Numbered from the stretch's first letter, positions 16,918 to 25,542 are shown. The stretch is DNA of 31,431 nt from JBNGDW01 sp049975325 (GCA_049975325.1 JBNGDW010000007.1:1-31431), one strand, 5' to 3'. Program-made: numbers and translations. The notes: generated by a model from the letters alone, not told the origin.

Positions 16918-17910
16918 TTATTTTTTCAAGAAATTATACTTAAAACCAAGCTTTTCGTAAACTTCTTTCATTGTTTGCTGGGTGATTTTTCTACTTTTTT
17001 TTATGCCATCATGCAGTACACCGCTTATCATCTCAGGATTTGCCTTTAACATATGCTGTTTTTCTCTTATAGGTGCCAACTCATTGGATATATTATCTGA
17101 AAGGATTTTTTTACAGTCCAGACAGCCTATCTTTGCTGTACGGCAGCCTTCTGCAACTTCTTGCTGCTGAGCATTCGTGGAAAAATGTTTATGTAGGGAG
17201 AAAATATTACATACATCAGGATTGCCAGGGTCTGTCCGCCGAATTCTTTGGGGGTCAGTTACTGCAGTGGAGAGCTTTTCCCATATTTGTTCTGGTGTTT
17301 CATCAAGATAGATGCAATTTCCCAATGATTTACTCATTTTATCTTGTCCATCAAGCCCTTTTATCAAGGCGCCCTTACTAATAATTTCTTTTGGTTCAGG
17401 GAAGGTTTCACCGAAAGTATTATTGAATCGGCGCACAATCTCTCTTGTTAACTCCAGATGTGGAAGCTGGTCCTCACCCACTGGTACAGCCTCTGCTTTA
17501 TAAATAATAATATCAGCTGCCATCAATACCGGATAATCCAGAAGCCCCATATTTAAGTAGCCGCTAAATTGTTTGGCTTTATCCTTAAAGGTAGGAACTC
17601 GCTGCAGCCATGAGATAGGCGTTATTGTATTCAAAATCCATGTAAGTTCTGTATGTTCTTTTACTTGGGATTGCAACATCAAGATACTTTTTTGGGGATC
17701 AAGTCCGGCAGCAAGATATGTAGCTGCACAGTCTATTACGCGTTCTTCCATTTCCATAGGCTCATAGGGAACCGTGATCGCATGATAATCAACTATTCCC
17801 CAGATACATTCATATTTATCCTGCAAGGGAATCCAGTTTTTAATTGCGCCAAGATAATTCCCAATATGCAATCGGCCGCTCGGCTGTATGCCACTAAATA
17901 TTCTTTTCAT
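16918..17910 (-). CDS. trpS: Tryptophanyl-tRNA synthetase
   Basis: Class I synthetase charging tRNA-Trp. The 330 residues match bacterial TrpS length. The Rossmann-fold signatures are HIGN at 15-18 (GIQPSGRLHIGNYLGAIKNW) and KMSKS at 191-195; other family blocks are DYHAITVP, AADIIIYKA, VPVGEDQLPHLELTREI and TDPQRIRRTDPGNPD. The start ATG (17910-17908) overlaps the rimO stop as ATGA, so the two are translationally coupled. The protein ends with a Lys-rich tail (KYNFLKK). Confidence 0.97.
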   Translation of the reverse strand: MKRIFSGIQPSGRLHIGNYLGAIKNWIPLQDKYECIWGIVDYHAITVPYEPMEMEERVIDCAATYLAAGLDPQKSILMLQSQVKEHTELTWILNTITPISWLQRVPTFKDKAKQFSGYLNMGLLDYPVLMAADIIIYKAEAVPVGEDQLPHLELTREIVRRFNNTFGETFPEPKEIISKGALIKGLDGQDKMSKSLGNCIYLDETPEQIWEKLSTAVTDPQRIRRTDPGNPDVCNIFSLHKHFSTNAQQQEVAEGCRTAKIGCLDCKKILSDNISNELAPIREKQHMLKANPEMISGVLHDGIKKSRKITQQTMKEVYEKLGFKYNFLKK

Positions 17911-19277
17911 CTTATGCTCTTTTCTTTCTCTGATAAGTATTTTTTGCCTTTACTCGTGGTTAATCTTCCAATCAAGTCGTATTCCAGACTGTCAATGATT
18001 TCTACCTCGTGCAGTTGCCCTTCATCCACATTTTCAGCCTCAAGGTATACTACACCATCCACCTCAGGTGCATCGAACTCAGTTCTACATTCAAAAGTTT
18101 TTACTCCAATTTTTCTGTCAACAATAACGGTTATTTTTTTACCAATAAATTTTGAGAGGAATGTGTGGGAAATGTCCTGCTGGATGCCCATCAGTCTATT
18201 GTAGTGAGCCTTCTTTTCTTTTTCTGGAACTTGTGGATAAAAAGATGCCGCTGGTGTGCCCTCTTCTTGTGAGTATAAGAAGCAGCCTAGTTTTTGGAAT
18301 TTTTGAGATTGAATAAAATTAAGCAATTCTTCAAACTGACTTTTTGTTTCTCCAGGGAAACCCACAATTATGGATGTTCGAATTGACGCATCAGGTAGCA
18401 TCTTCCGTACTAAATCTAACTTCTGTAAAATTTCTTTACGAGAGATCTTGCGATTCATCCTCCGCAGAATCTCGTCGTTGATATGCTGAATAGGGATATC
18501 CAGGTAATGGCAGATTTTATCACTTTCTGCAATCTGGGAAAGCAAAGCTTCTGAAATATGCTGTGGGTTCAAATATAGCAACCTGATCCAGTGCAAAGAA
18601 GATATTTTATCTAATTCAGCGAGTAACTTTTGTAAGCAACTTCTTCCGTAAAGATCCTGGCCATAATTTCCAATGTCTTGGGCGATTAAAATTAGCTCTT
18701 TTACACCTTGCCTTGCTAATGTTTTTGCTTCTTGCACCAGTTCAGGAATCGGCCGACTTCGCAACCCGCCTCTGATTCGCGGGATAAGACAGTAGCTACA
18801 ATGATTATTACACCCATCACTTATACGAAGATAAGCGTAGTGGGGAGGAGTAAGTAGCATCCTGTCGATAGCAGGTGAAATTTTATTCATTTTGGTACCT
18901 GACTGAGCTGAAAGTACTCGGGAAAGATTTGAGATTGAATGAAGATTGAAAAAGTGATCCACTTCTGGTAAGTTTTGCCGCAGCTCCTCTTCATATAGTT
19001 CAACTAAACAACCTGTAACAATGAGCAATTTACATCTCCCAGATTTTTTGTATTCTGCAAGATTCAGAATCGTATCTATTGATTCTTCCTTTGCTTGTAG
19101 GATAAAACCACAAGTATTCACAGTGATAATATCAGCAGAATCTGGGGACTCTGCTTTTTTATAGCCCTGGCTTTTGAAAAGATATGCAATCTTTTCACTA
19201 TCAACAAGGTTTTTCGGACAGCCAAGGGTCTCTAGATAGAATGTTTGAGCATCATTTAATGATTTTAAACTCCTCAT
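17907..19277 (-). CDS. rimO: Ribosomal protein S12 methylthiotransferase RimO
   Basis: Radical-SAM enzyme that adds a methylthio group to the conserved Asp of ribosomal protein S12. Of 456 residues, the N-terminal MTTase domain carries the first cluster cysteines C20 (TLGCPKN), C56 (VNTCGF) and C90 (VTGCLVE). The radical-SAM triad CNNHCSYC has C156, C160 and C163, followed by IPRIRGGLRSRP. The C-terminal TRAM domain includes ECRTEFDAPEVDGVVY, which separates RimO from the tRNA enzyme MiaB. The start ATG 19277 is preceded by GAAG at a suitable distance. It is the first gene of a rimO-trpS pair divergent from yjbQ. Confidence 0.95.
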   Translation of the reverse strand: MRSLKSLNDAQTFYLETLGCPKNLVDSEKIAYLFKSQGYKKAESPDSADIITVNTCGFILQAKEESIDTILNLAEYKKSGRCKLLIVTGCLVELYEEELRQNLPEVDHFFNLHSISNLSRVLSAQSGTKMNKISPAIDRMLLTPPHYAYLRISDGCNNHCSYCLIPRIRGGLRSRPIPELVQEAKTLARQGVKELILIAQDIGNYGQDLYGRSCLQKLLAELDKISSLHWIRLLYLNPQHISEALLSQIAESDKICHYLDIPIQHINDEILRRMNRKISRKEILQKLDLVRKMLPDASIRTSIIVGFPGETKSQFEELLNFIQSQKFQKLGCFLYSQEEGTPAASFYPQVPEKEKKAHYNRLMGIQQDISHTFLSKFIGKKITVIVDRKIGVKTFECRTEFDAPEVDGVVYLEAENVDEGQLHEVEIIDSLEYDLIGRLTTSKGKKYLSEKEKSIR

Positions 19278-19487
19278 ATTATATCTTCATTTACAGGACT
19301 TTTCTTTTATTATAAAATCATTTATAAATTTTATCTGTCAATCTTAATTTTGCCTATTTGAAAATCTTACAGAACAAGTTTGATTTGCAGTTAATAAACT
19401 TGACTGTCAATGATACTTTTTATCTGGTAAGACTATAAAAATTTCTGATAACTTTGCTCAAAATAATTATTACAACGGTGAGGAGTT
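19278..19487. promoter_or_regulatory. Divergent spacer between rimO and yjbQ
   Basis: A/T-rich 210-base spacer between divergent genes, so promoters for both should lie here. A TTGACT at 19400-19405 faces yjbQ, but I find no well-spaced -10. TATAAA occurs at 19434-19439. No gene is seen. Confidence 0.35.
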
Positions 19488-19904
19488 ATGAAGACCTACA
19501 GAAAAGAACTCTGGTTTCACATACCCACAAGACTTCAATTTATTAATATTACTCCAGAGGTGGAACAGGCATTACGGGAAAGCGGGATACAAGAAGGCTT
19601 ATGCCTTGTTAATGCGATGCATATCACAGCGAGTGTATTTATTAATGATGATGAATCTGGTTTGCATAATGATTTTGAGAGTTGGCTGGAACAACTGGCA
19701 CCAGAAAAGCCTTATTCACAATACCAACACAATAAATTTGAAGACAATGCAGATGCACACCTAAAAAGAACGATTATGGGCAGAGAAGTCGTCGTCGCAG
19801 TCACTAACGGCAAACTGGATTTTGGCCCCTGGGAACAGATTTTTTATGGAGAATTTGACGGCAGACGACGCAAACGGGTGCTGATTAAAATCATTGGTGA
19901 ATAA
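19488..19904 (+). CDS. yjbQ: YjbQ (UPF0047) family protein
   Basis: Small conserved enzyme-like protein of 138 residues, normal for the family; members have weak thiamine-phosphate synthase activity and their main role is uncertain. Conserved blocks are NAMHITASVFINDDESGLHNDF (start of the putative active site: His and Asn-Asp-Asp-Glu), NADAHLKRTIMGREVVVAVTNGKLDFGPWEQIFYGEFDGRRRKRVLI. AGGAG at 19481-19485 supports ATG 19488. It stands alone; the next gene is 105 bases downstream. Confidence 0.93.
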   Translation: MKTYRKELWFHIPTRLQFINITPEVEQALRESGIQEGLCLVNAMHITASVFINDDESGLHNDFESWLEQLAPEKPYSQYQHNKFEDNADAHLKRTIMGREVVVAVTNGKLDFGPWEQIFYGEFDGRRRKRVLIKIIGE

Positions 19905-20009
19905 ATTCGCACCCAGTTGGACAATTATGTATGAGCGAAGGATGAAAATCTTTTACTTGACAATTAATTATTTAATTTTTTCGGTTTAGAAAATGAGAGG
20001 AGTGAGCTT

Positions 20010-20735
20010 ATGAAATGTATAATTTGGAAGATAGCTTTTATTACATTTGCGTGTGTAGTCTTATATGCTGGAATAATCTCTGCGGAATCGCGCGGTAACC
20101 TTTCCTCCAATCTTTTTATGGGTGAGAGAAGTATTTCCGTTATCGGAGAGGGGAAGGTGACGGTATCTCCAGATGCTGTTGAAATACATATCGGTGTGGA
20201 GGTATTCGATCCCGATGTACAGAATGCAAATAAAAAAGTCACTACTTTAATGGACAGTCTGCTTTCGGTGCTCCACGATATAGGGATCGAGGAGCAGAAT
20301 ATTCAAACATCTAATTTTGGTATTTGGTTCGATCCAGGTTATAGAAGACTTCCAGATGATACAGAAATTTCCACGGCTGGGCAGTATAGAGTTTCAAATG
20401 AAGTAAAAATTACTGTCACTGATATAGAGAATGTTAGTTCTGTAATCGATCGTGCGGTTCAAGTTGGTGCAAATAGGATATGGGGTATGAATTTCATTCG
20501 CAAGGATTTATCCCATGTTTATGAAGAAGCCAGTGCAGAGGCAATGCAAGACGCGGAAACAAGAGCAACCCAGTTAGCAGAGCTTGGCGGTGTTCAGTTG
20601 GGAGAAATATTATCCATAAGTGAGAATACGAATATTTACAGTTCCTCATATCCATATGGCGGCACTGGAGGAAGTTTACCTCCAGGTGAATTAGAATATA
20701 CATTGCAGATTCGAGTAACATATAAAATAGAATAA
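20010..20735 (+). CDS. Exported SIMPL-domain (DUF541) protein
   Basis: 241-residue periplasmic or surface protein. It has a signal peptide with likely cleavage after ISA (residues ~1-26), then the SIMPL/DUF541 fold: ISVIGEGKVTVSPDAVEIHIGVEVFDPDVQNANKK, GIEEQNIQTSNFGIWFDP, a YRVSNEVKITVTDIENVSSVIDRAVQVGANRIWGMNF block and a DAETRATQLAELGGVQLGEILSISE block. The C-terminus (TLQIRVTYKIE) is the closing strand. The biochemical role of SIMPL proteins is poorly defined; oligomeric channel-like assemblies are known for the bacterial BP26 member. GAGAGG upstream supports the start. It ends 32 bases before pgsB and may be the first gene of that operon. Confidence 0.88.
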   Translation: MKCIIWKIAFITFACVVLYAGIISAESRGNLSSNLFMGERSISVIGEGKVTVSPDAVEIHIGVEVFDPDVQNANKKVTTLMDSLLSVLHDIGIEEQNIQTSNFGIWFDPGYRRLPDDTEISTAGQYRVSNEVKITVTDIENVSSVIDRAVQVGANRIWGMNFIRKDLSHVYEEASAEAMQDAETRATQLAELGGVQLGEILSISENTNIYSSSYPYGGTGGSLPPGELEYTLQIRVTYKIE

Positions 20736-20767
20736 TTTTTAAGTGGAACTTTGGGTGAGTACTACAA

Positions 20768-21937
20768 ATGTACGCATTAGGAATAGGTCTGTTGTTGTTG
20801 ATTGCTTATTATATATATGAATATTGTCAGCATAGCCAAAATCGCCGGAAGATTCCTCTTGTGATTCATGTGAATGGCACCCGTGGGAAGTCTAGTGTAA
20901 CAAGGTTGATTGCTGCTGGCTTGAGAGCTGGCGGAAAGAAAACAATGGCAAAAACAACTGGTTCTGCGCCTCGTATAATTCTTGAGGATGGTACCGAGGT
21001 TCCTGTAATTCGAAATTTTGGTCCTAATATTAAAGAACAAATCAAGGTATTCAAATATGCTTCTTTGCACGGGATCGATGCTTTAGTGCTTGAATGTATG
21101 GCAATCACTCCAGAATATCAATGGACAACAGAGCAGGGAATGATTCGCTCTGATATAGGTGTAATTACCAATATAAGATTAGACCACGATGATGTAATGG
21201 GACCTGGAATAAGAAATGTTGCCTATTCTATCTGTAATACCATTCCATACCACGCGAAGGCTTTTACCTGTGAAGAAAAATTATTTCCTCTAATTCAAAA
21301 TATAGCAGCAAAGAGGTCATCTCAGGTACAACTCACTGCCAGTAATACTATTTCTGAAGATTATATACGAGGATTTTCTTATCTCGAGCATAAGGAAAAT
21401 ATTGCCCTGGCATTAGCTGTGTGTGAGGAATGCGGAGTAGAAAAAGATATCGCATTGAAGGGCATGAAATCTGTGCATCCTGATATTGGAGCAACAAAAA
21501 TTTTTCTGGTAAGTCAGGAGAACAAACACATTTATTTTGCGAATTGCTTTGCGGCAAATGACCCCGAATCAACACAACTTGTTATTCAATATGTTAGAGA
21601 TATGATAGAAGCAGTAGATTTTATAGGGATGGTACTAAACACACGTACAGACCGTATGTTCAGGTCACGTGAACTCATAACTATGCTTCCAAAATTTGAT
21701 TATGACAAACTTTATCTTGTCGGCGAGCAGATTTCCTTTATAAAATCCTATGCAAAAAGACAGGGGATTAATCCTGAGAAGATATGCAATCTTGGATGGG
21801 TTACTGGTGAAGAGTTTTTGACAACTATTACGAAATGTAAAGAAAAGAAAATATTATTGATTGGTATAGGAAATATCGGTGGTAACGGAGGGATTATACT
21901 GAGATATTTTGAAGAGAAAGGCAAAGAGTATGTTTGA
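20768..21937 (+). CDS. pgsB: Poly-gamma-glutamate synthase subunit PgsB/CapB
   Basis: ATP-dependent Mur-ligase-like amide ligase that polymerises glutamate through gamma-linkages at the inner membrane. The 389 residues match PgsB length. One N-terminal membrane segment (~3-17) leads to the P-loop VNGTRGKSSVTRLI (GTRGKS 37-42). Further Mur-ligase-like blocks are AKTTGSAPRIILEDG, LVLECMAITPEYQW and GVITNIRLDHDDVMGP. The C-terminal half contains NCFAANDPEST and VLNTRTDRMFRSRE, both typical of CapB. The pgsC ATG at 21930 lies within its last codons (8-base overlap), so the subunits should be made together. Confidence 0.95.
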   Translation: MYALGIGLLLLIAYYIYEYCQHSQNRRKIPLVIHVNGTRGKSSVTRLIAAGLRAGGKKTMAKTTGSAPRIILEDGTEVPVIRNFGPNIKEQIKVFKYASLHGIDALVLECMAITPEYQWTTEQGMIRSDIGVITNIRLDHDDVMGPGIRNVAYSICNTIPYHAKAFTCEEKLFPLIQNIAAKRSSQVQLTASNTISEDYIRGFSYLEHKENIALALAVCEECGVEKDIALKGMKSVHPDIGATKIFLVSQENKHIYFANCFAANDPESTQLVIQYVRDMIEAVDFIGMVLNTRTDRMFRSRELITMLPKFDYDKLYLVGEQISFIKSYAKRQGINPEKICNLGWVTGEEFLTTITKCKEKKILLIGIGNIGGNGGIILRYFEEKGKEYV

Positions 21938-22373
21938 GGTAGCAATTGGTCTGGGTGTACTTATCAGCCTATTTTTTTTAGAAACTTTTGGAGTTGCAGC
22001 TGGCGGTATTATTGTCGCAGGCTACATCGCAATGTATTTACATCAACCGTTAACCATCCTTGTAACAATTGCAATTAGTTTGGTTGTGTACGGTTTGGTC
22101 AAGCTACTTAACCATTTTATGTTTCTTTATGGAAGAAGGCGCATGGTTGTCTCTGTATTGTTAGGTTTTATTCTTGGATGGATTGTGCGTAACTACGGCA
22201 TGTTTGTTACAATTCCTACCAGTTATCCGGTTGAGATTATTGGATATATTATACCCGGTTTGATTGCGAATTCACTTGCTCGGCAAGGGATAATACCTAC
22301 GCTTACAGTTATGATAATAGCGGCAGTGGTAGTCCGTCTTCTTTTGGTTCTTATATTTGGGGGGGGCAGTTAA
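21930..22373 (+). CDS. pgsC: Poly-gamma-glutamate synthase membrane subunit PgsC/CapC
   Basis: Small polytopic partner of PgsB that forms the membrane part of the polymerase/exporter. It has 147 residues from ATG 21930; a TTG at 21909 would add 7 residues but is unlikely, because MFEVAIGLGVLISLFF is the usual PgsC start and coincides with the pgsB stop overlap. About four to five membrane segments, with GVAAGGIIVAGYIAMYLHQP and the basic loop YGRRRM(V), then IIGYIIPGLIANSLARQGI, match the family. It ends in a Gly-rich tail (FGGGS). Confidence 0.95.
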   Translation: MFEVAIGLGVLISLFFLETFGVAAGGIIVAGYIAMYLHQPLTILVTIAISLVVYGLVKLLNHFMFLYGRRRMVVSVLLGFILGWIVRNYGMFVTIPTSYPVEIIGYIIPGLIANSLARQGIIPTLTVMIIAAVVVRLLLVLIFGGGS

Positions 22374-22399
22374 TAGCTTAAGTAAGGCAATGTAAAGAT

Positions 22400-23527
22400 A
22401 TGTTTATTCCAAATACTAAATCCAAATGGAGCTTATTGATTCTATTGATTCTTGCAACTGGGCTTTTTAGTTGGTCAGAAGGAAACAGGGTTTTTATAAG
22501 GCAAAAATATTATGAGGAGAAGCTTGCTGCAGCTCGGCTTATGCAACAGGCTGAACAGATTATTAAGGAATATCGTCTCGGTCAGGGTATATACATCGAC
22601 GAATTAAATGATCCCAATAGAACAGCCCTTATTGGAGAAAGATATACACTTATAACTACAGATCGAGGTAGTCTCAATAGTAAGCTTACAACACTTAACC
22701 CGAATTTTGCAGCGATCATGGTAGATCTTTTTAAGAAAGCAGGCGTGAAAAAAGGAGATGTTGTGGCAGTAAACTGGACAGGGTCAATGCCCGCTCTTAA
22801 CATCGCGGTAATGAGTGCTGCAAAAGTGCTTGGTATAGAGCTTGTGATAATCAGCTCCGTAGGTGCTTCTATGTTTGGTGCCACAGACCCTGATTTTACA
22901 TGGCTTGATATGGAGACTTTACTATATGAAAAAGGTGTATTTTCGTACAAAAGTATGGCTGCATCTATTGGTGGCGGGAGCGATATAGGACGAGGATTAA
23001 GTAAGACAGGACGAGACCTTATCATTGAAGCAATCAAAAGGAATAATGTTGAATTAGTAAATGAAGGAAGTCTTGAGAAGAATATCCAAAGGAAAATGGA
23101 ACTCTTTAAGCAAAATAGTAAAGGAGAGATAAAGGTATATCTAAATATTGGAGGTGGACTCTCCAGTCTTGGGAGTTCTTTTAATGCTAATCTTTTAAAG
23201 CCGGGCTTGAATCGAATTGTCTCAACTAAAAATATTCCTATGAAAGGCACACTTTTCCTTTTCGCTGAAGAGGGTATACCAATAATCCATCTTCTTTACA
23301 TTCAGTCTATTGCAGAAATGTATAATATCCCAATTGCACCCGTACCATTGCCAGAACCGGGAACAGGTTCACTTTTCATAGAAGAACAATATAATTTGAT
23401 AGTTACTGCAATCTCTTTTGTTATACTAATCATAGCAATAGCCATCGTGATTTTCTTTGATAAATCGCAAGAAAGATTGAAAGAGCGAGAAATCATATCT
23501 CATTCAAGGGTAGATAATGATGATTAA
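22400..23527 (+). CDS. pgsW: Poly-gamma-glutamate system protein (PgsW-like)
   Basis: 375-residue protein of the family found beside pgsB and pgsC in genomes that often lack pgsA (NCBI name: poly-gamma-glutamate system protein). It has an N-terminal anchor (~11-27) and a C-terminal membrane segment (~332-353) with a short charged tail, so the bulk lies outside the cytoplasm or between two anchors. Conserved patches: GERYTLITTDRGSLNSKLTTLNPNFAAIMVDLFKKAG, VVAVNWTGSMPALNIA, SVGASMFGATDPDFTWLDME, SIGGGSDIGRGLS and IGGGLSSLG. The catalytic role, if any, is unknown. It starts 26 bases after pgsC; the next gene starts inside its 3' end (11-base overlap). Confidence 0.88.
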   Translation: MFIPNTKSKWSLLILLILATGLFSWSEGNRVFIRQKYYEEKLAAARLMQQAEQIIKEYRLGQGIYIDELNDPNRTALIGERYTLITTDRGSLNSKLTTLNPNFAAIMVDLFKKAGVKKGDVVAVNWTGSMPALNIAVMSAAKVLGIELVIISSVGASMFGATDPDFTWLDMETLLYEKGVFSYKSMAASIGGGSDIGRGLSKTGRDLIIEAIKRNNVELVNEGSLEKNIQRKMELFKQNSKGEIKVYLNIGGGLSSLGSSFNANLLKPGLNRIVSTKNIPMKGTLFLFAEEGIPIIHLLYIQSIAEMYNIPIAPVPLPEPGTGSLFIEEQYNLIVTAISFVILIIAIAIVIFFDKSQERLKEREIISHSRVDNDD

Positions 23528-24419
23528 AAGATTTTTTATATTACTATTTTTTGTATTTTTGTTTACTTCCTTTCTTTATTCGGTCTCCCCGGAAGCTAAT
23601 ATTGAATATCTTTCAAAACCGTATAAGTTTCCCATTTTCAATATAGATGCAGAAAAGATTATCAATTACTATTCATTGAAGCCTGATGAGGAGCTAAGAG
23701 CCCGTGCCATAGGTGTGGATTCATTATATATTTATACTCGTTTGATTATAAAAGATACCGCTCAGTTAAGCTATAGATATAGCTTACAAATCGATAGCGA
23801 ACCTCCTATTTTCGTGGAGAAATCTGCTCGGAGAAGCAGTGTTTCCCGAGGGATTGCAGGTGAAGAGATATCTACTTATAACAAATTTACCTCTGAGATG
23901 GATAGTGTTTCGCAGATAATCAAAATAAAAAATCTGTCAGCACAAGGTATTATTGTAAGACTTCATGGTAATAATATCAGTAAATCTGCAAAGAAAATAC
24001 CTTATGTAAGCTTTACGCCTCAAAAATATGCAAAAGAAAGAATTATCCTGATAGATGACCGAGAATATACTTATTATTCCCCGACTAATGAGAAGATAGA
24101 ATTAACGCTCGATGGACCTATTTTACTAAAGATTATCAGCAGACTGGTTTTCCCAAATTCAATCGAAGAAAGATACGGTTATCGTTATAAATTGTATGAT
24201 AATGAGAAGTTACTTTGCACTGTTACAGAAAAAGCCTACAAATCCACAAGATCGAGTTTACTAGATGGCAGAGGAAAGGCAATTTCCACTGGTGATGTAA
24301 ATATTATCAAGCTGTCAGAAGGTATTCATCATATTATGGTAGAAGATTGTGATAAAAATCGCGATCTTATCTTCAAATTTTATATCAATAAGAACTCGAT
24401 AGATACAGAATTGGAATGA
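23517..24419 (+). CDS. Unknown exported protein with duplicated beta-rich domain, in pgs operon
   Basis: I do not recognise this family. It has 300 residues: a clear signal peptide (RFFILLFFVFLFTSFLYSVSP), then a soluble beta-rich protein. Two halves appear to be tandem copies. Residues ~70-111 (TRLIIKD...YRYSLQID...VEKSARRSSVS) match ~205-248 (SRLVFPN...YRYKLYDN...VTEKAYKSTRSSL), and each is followed by a further strand-rich part. No catalytic motif, lipobox or membrane helix is seen, so a periplasmic binding or scaffolding role fits best. ATG 23517 (or 23520) lies within pgsW, and its stop TGA overlaps the ATG of the beta-barrel gene. Operon structure therefore ties it to poly-gamma-glutamate; the function is inference. 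Confidence 0.8.
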   Translation: MMIKRFFILLFFVFLFTSFLYSVSPEANIEYLSKPYKFPIFNIDAEKIINYYSLKPDEELRARAIGVDSLYIYTRLIIKDTAQLSYRYSLQIDSEPPIFVEKSARRSSVSRGIAGEEISTYNKFTSEMDSVSQIIKIKNLSAQGIIVRLHGNNISKSAKKIPYVSFTPQKYAKERIILIDDREYTYYSPTNEKIELTLDGPILLKIISRLVFPNSIEERYGYRYKLYDNEKLLCTVTEKAYKSTRSSLLDGRGKAISTGDVNIIKLSEGIHHIMVEDCDKNRDLIFKFYINKNSIDTELE

Positions 24420-25444
24420 AAGCAATAATTTACTATTTTGGAGTAGGGGTTTTCTCCTGCTTCTTTTTATACGCGATTCCAGCATATCCTGTTTCTGTTC
24501 TTAGTAATGTTACACTTGATACCTATTATAATAGCAATATCTTACGATTATCAGAGGAAAATATAGATGAATTTAAGTATGGTGAAAAGCCAGAAAAATA
24601 TCATATTAATTCTGTGGATGATATTGTTACTGAGCTGCGAGGAGAGTTTGGGATCAAACATACCTATTTTAAAGGCCATACTCAAATTGATAGGTTTTTC
24701 TTAAAATATACAAAATTTTGGAATAATGAAATAAAAAATTATATCTATTTAGGAGCAGAATTAAAGCAATATTTTAGTAAATATCTGTATATCAGTTTTA
24801 AATATTTTTATTATCCCGGGGTCTATATGAATCATTACCAAAGTGTTTTTGATGATTCTTATCATGAATTTTCCTATGAGAAAGATATCTATAGATTTCT
24901 GATACATTGGGCATTTCGCGACTGGCTGCAAGTAGGGTATAATCTTGATTATGAGAAACACTTTTATAATGAGTATTTTCCAGAATATAATGCAACAAAA
25001 TATGACCATGTGATTAGTGCTACATTACACTCTAAAGCAAATCATAAAGTAAGGTTTCGCTATACATACACAATCTCATCTGCTGAACCTCCTTCTAGAA
25101 TAAGAGATGCTTCTTATAAATCTAATGTCTACTATACTTCAATATCATTTCCATTCCATCTGGATTGTTTGCCTCGTGAGTGTGCAATATCTTATGGCAT
25201 GGAATTTGAAGAACGATCTTTTCAGTCTCAGGAGTCGACAGGTATAGACCCGTTCCATGCTGGTAGAAAAGATAAAATTTTTACTGTAGATCTGCATGCC
25301 AGCTATCCCTTATCTGAGACCATCAGCCTAAAAGCCCTATATGAGTATAAAATGAGAAATACTATTTCCCCTTTGGGATATGTAGAGGCAGAAAAGGAGT
25401 ATAATTTGCATAAAATTGGGGCATCAATAGGAATAAAAATATGA
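24416..25444 (+). CDS. Probable outer-membrane beta-barrel, last gene of the pgs operon
   Basis: 342 residues with a signal peptide (IIYYFGVGVFSCFFLYAIPAYP; likely cleaved near 23-26) and then many alternating amphipathic strands very rich in Tyr and Phe (YIYLGAELKQYF, LYISFKYFYYPGVY, LQVGYNLDYEKHFYNEYF, KVRFRYTYTI, FTVDLHASYPLS). It closes with HKIGASIGIKI, a terminal strand with a hydrophobic last residue. This is the pattern of a 10- to 14-strand outer-membrane barrel; no helix is predicted by eye. No named family is recognised. Its ATG overlaps the stop of the preceding exported protein (ATGA). By position it could be the outer-membrane exit or anchor for poly-gamma-glutamate. Confidence 0.78.
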   Translation: MKAIIYYFGVGVFSCFFLYAIPAYPVSVLSNVTLDTYYNSNILRLSEENIDEFKYGEKPEKYHINSVDDIVTELRGEFGIKHTYFKGHTQIDRFFLKYTKFWNNEIKNYIYLGAELKQYFSKYLYISFKYFYYPGVYMNHYQSVFDDSYHEFSYEKDIYRFLIHWAFRDWLQVGYNLDYEKHFYNEYFPEYNATKYDHVISATLHSKANHKVRFRYTYTISSAEPPSRIRDASYKSNVYYTSISFPFHLDCLPRECAISYGMEFEERSFQSQESTGIDPFHAGRKDKIFTVDLHASYPLSETISLKALYEYKMRNTISPLGYVEAEKEYNLHKIGASIGIKI

Positions 25445-25486
25445 TAAAAGATTTTCATTTTAAAAGATTAAAAAAGGTATAAAAGC

Positions 25487-25514
25487 TTGACGCTATTTTT
25501 ATGAGGCTTAAACT
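25487..25514 (+). promoter_or_regulatory. Possible promoter before the propeller protein gene
   Basis: TTGACG (25487-25492) and TAAACT (25509-25514) are separated by 16 bases, about 30 bases before ATG 25543. The arrangement resembles the pair before secG. It suggests that this gene is transcribed separately from the pgs operon. Confidence 0.35.
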
Positions 25515-25542
25515 TAAATTTAAATAAAGGTGTGGAGGTATT

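Noticed and set aside
17653..18204. 183-residue + strand ORF antisense to trpS and rimO
   Set aside because: Both genes on the minus strand are complete with conserved motifs; the + strand frame shows no recognisable domain and no ribosome site.
21909..21929. PgsC start at TTG 21909
   Set aside because: The added residues are hydrophilic and not part of the family; ATG 21930 overlaps the pgsB stop and matches normal PgsC length.
22582..23250. 222-residue minus strand ORF opposite pgsW
   Set aside because: It mirrors the pgsW codons and has no independent motif; the + strand gene is in an operon and is family-recognisable.
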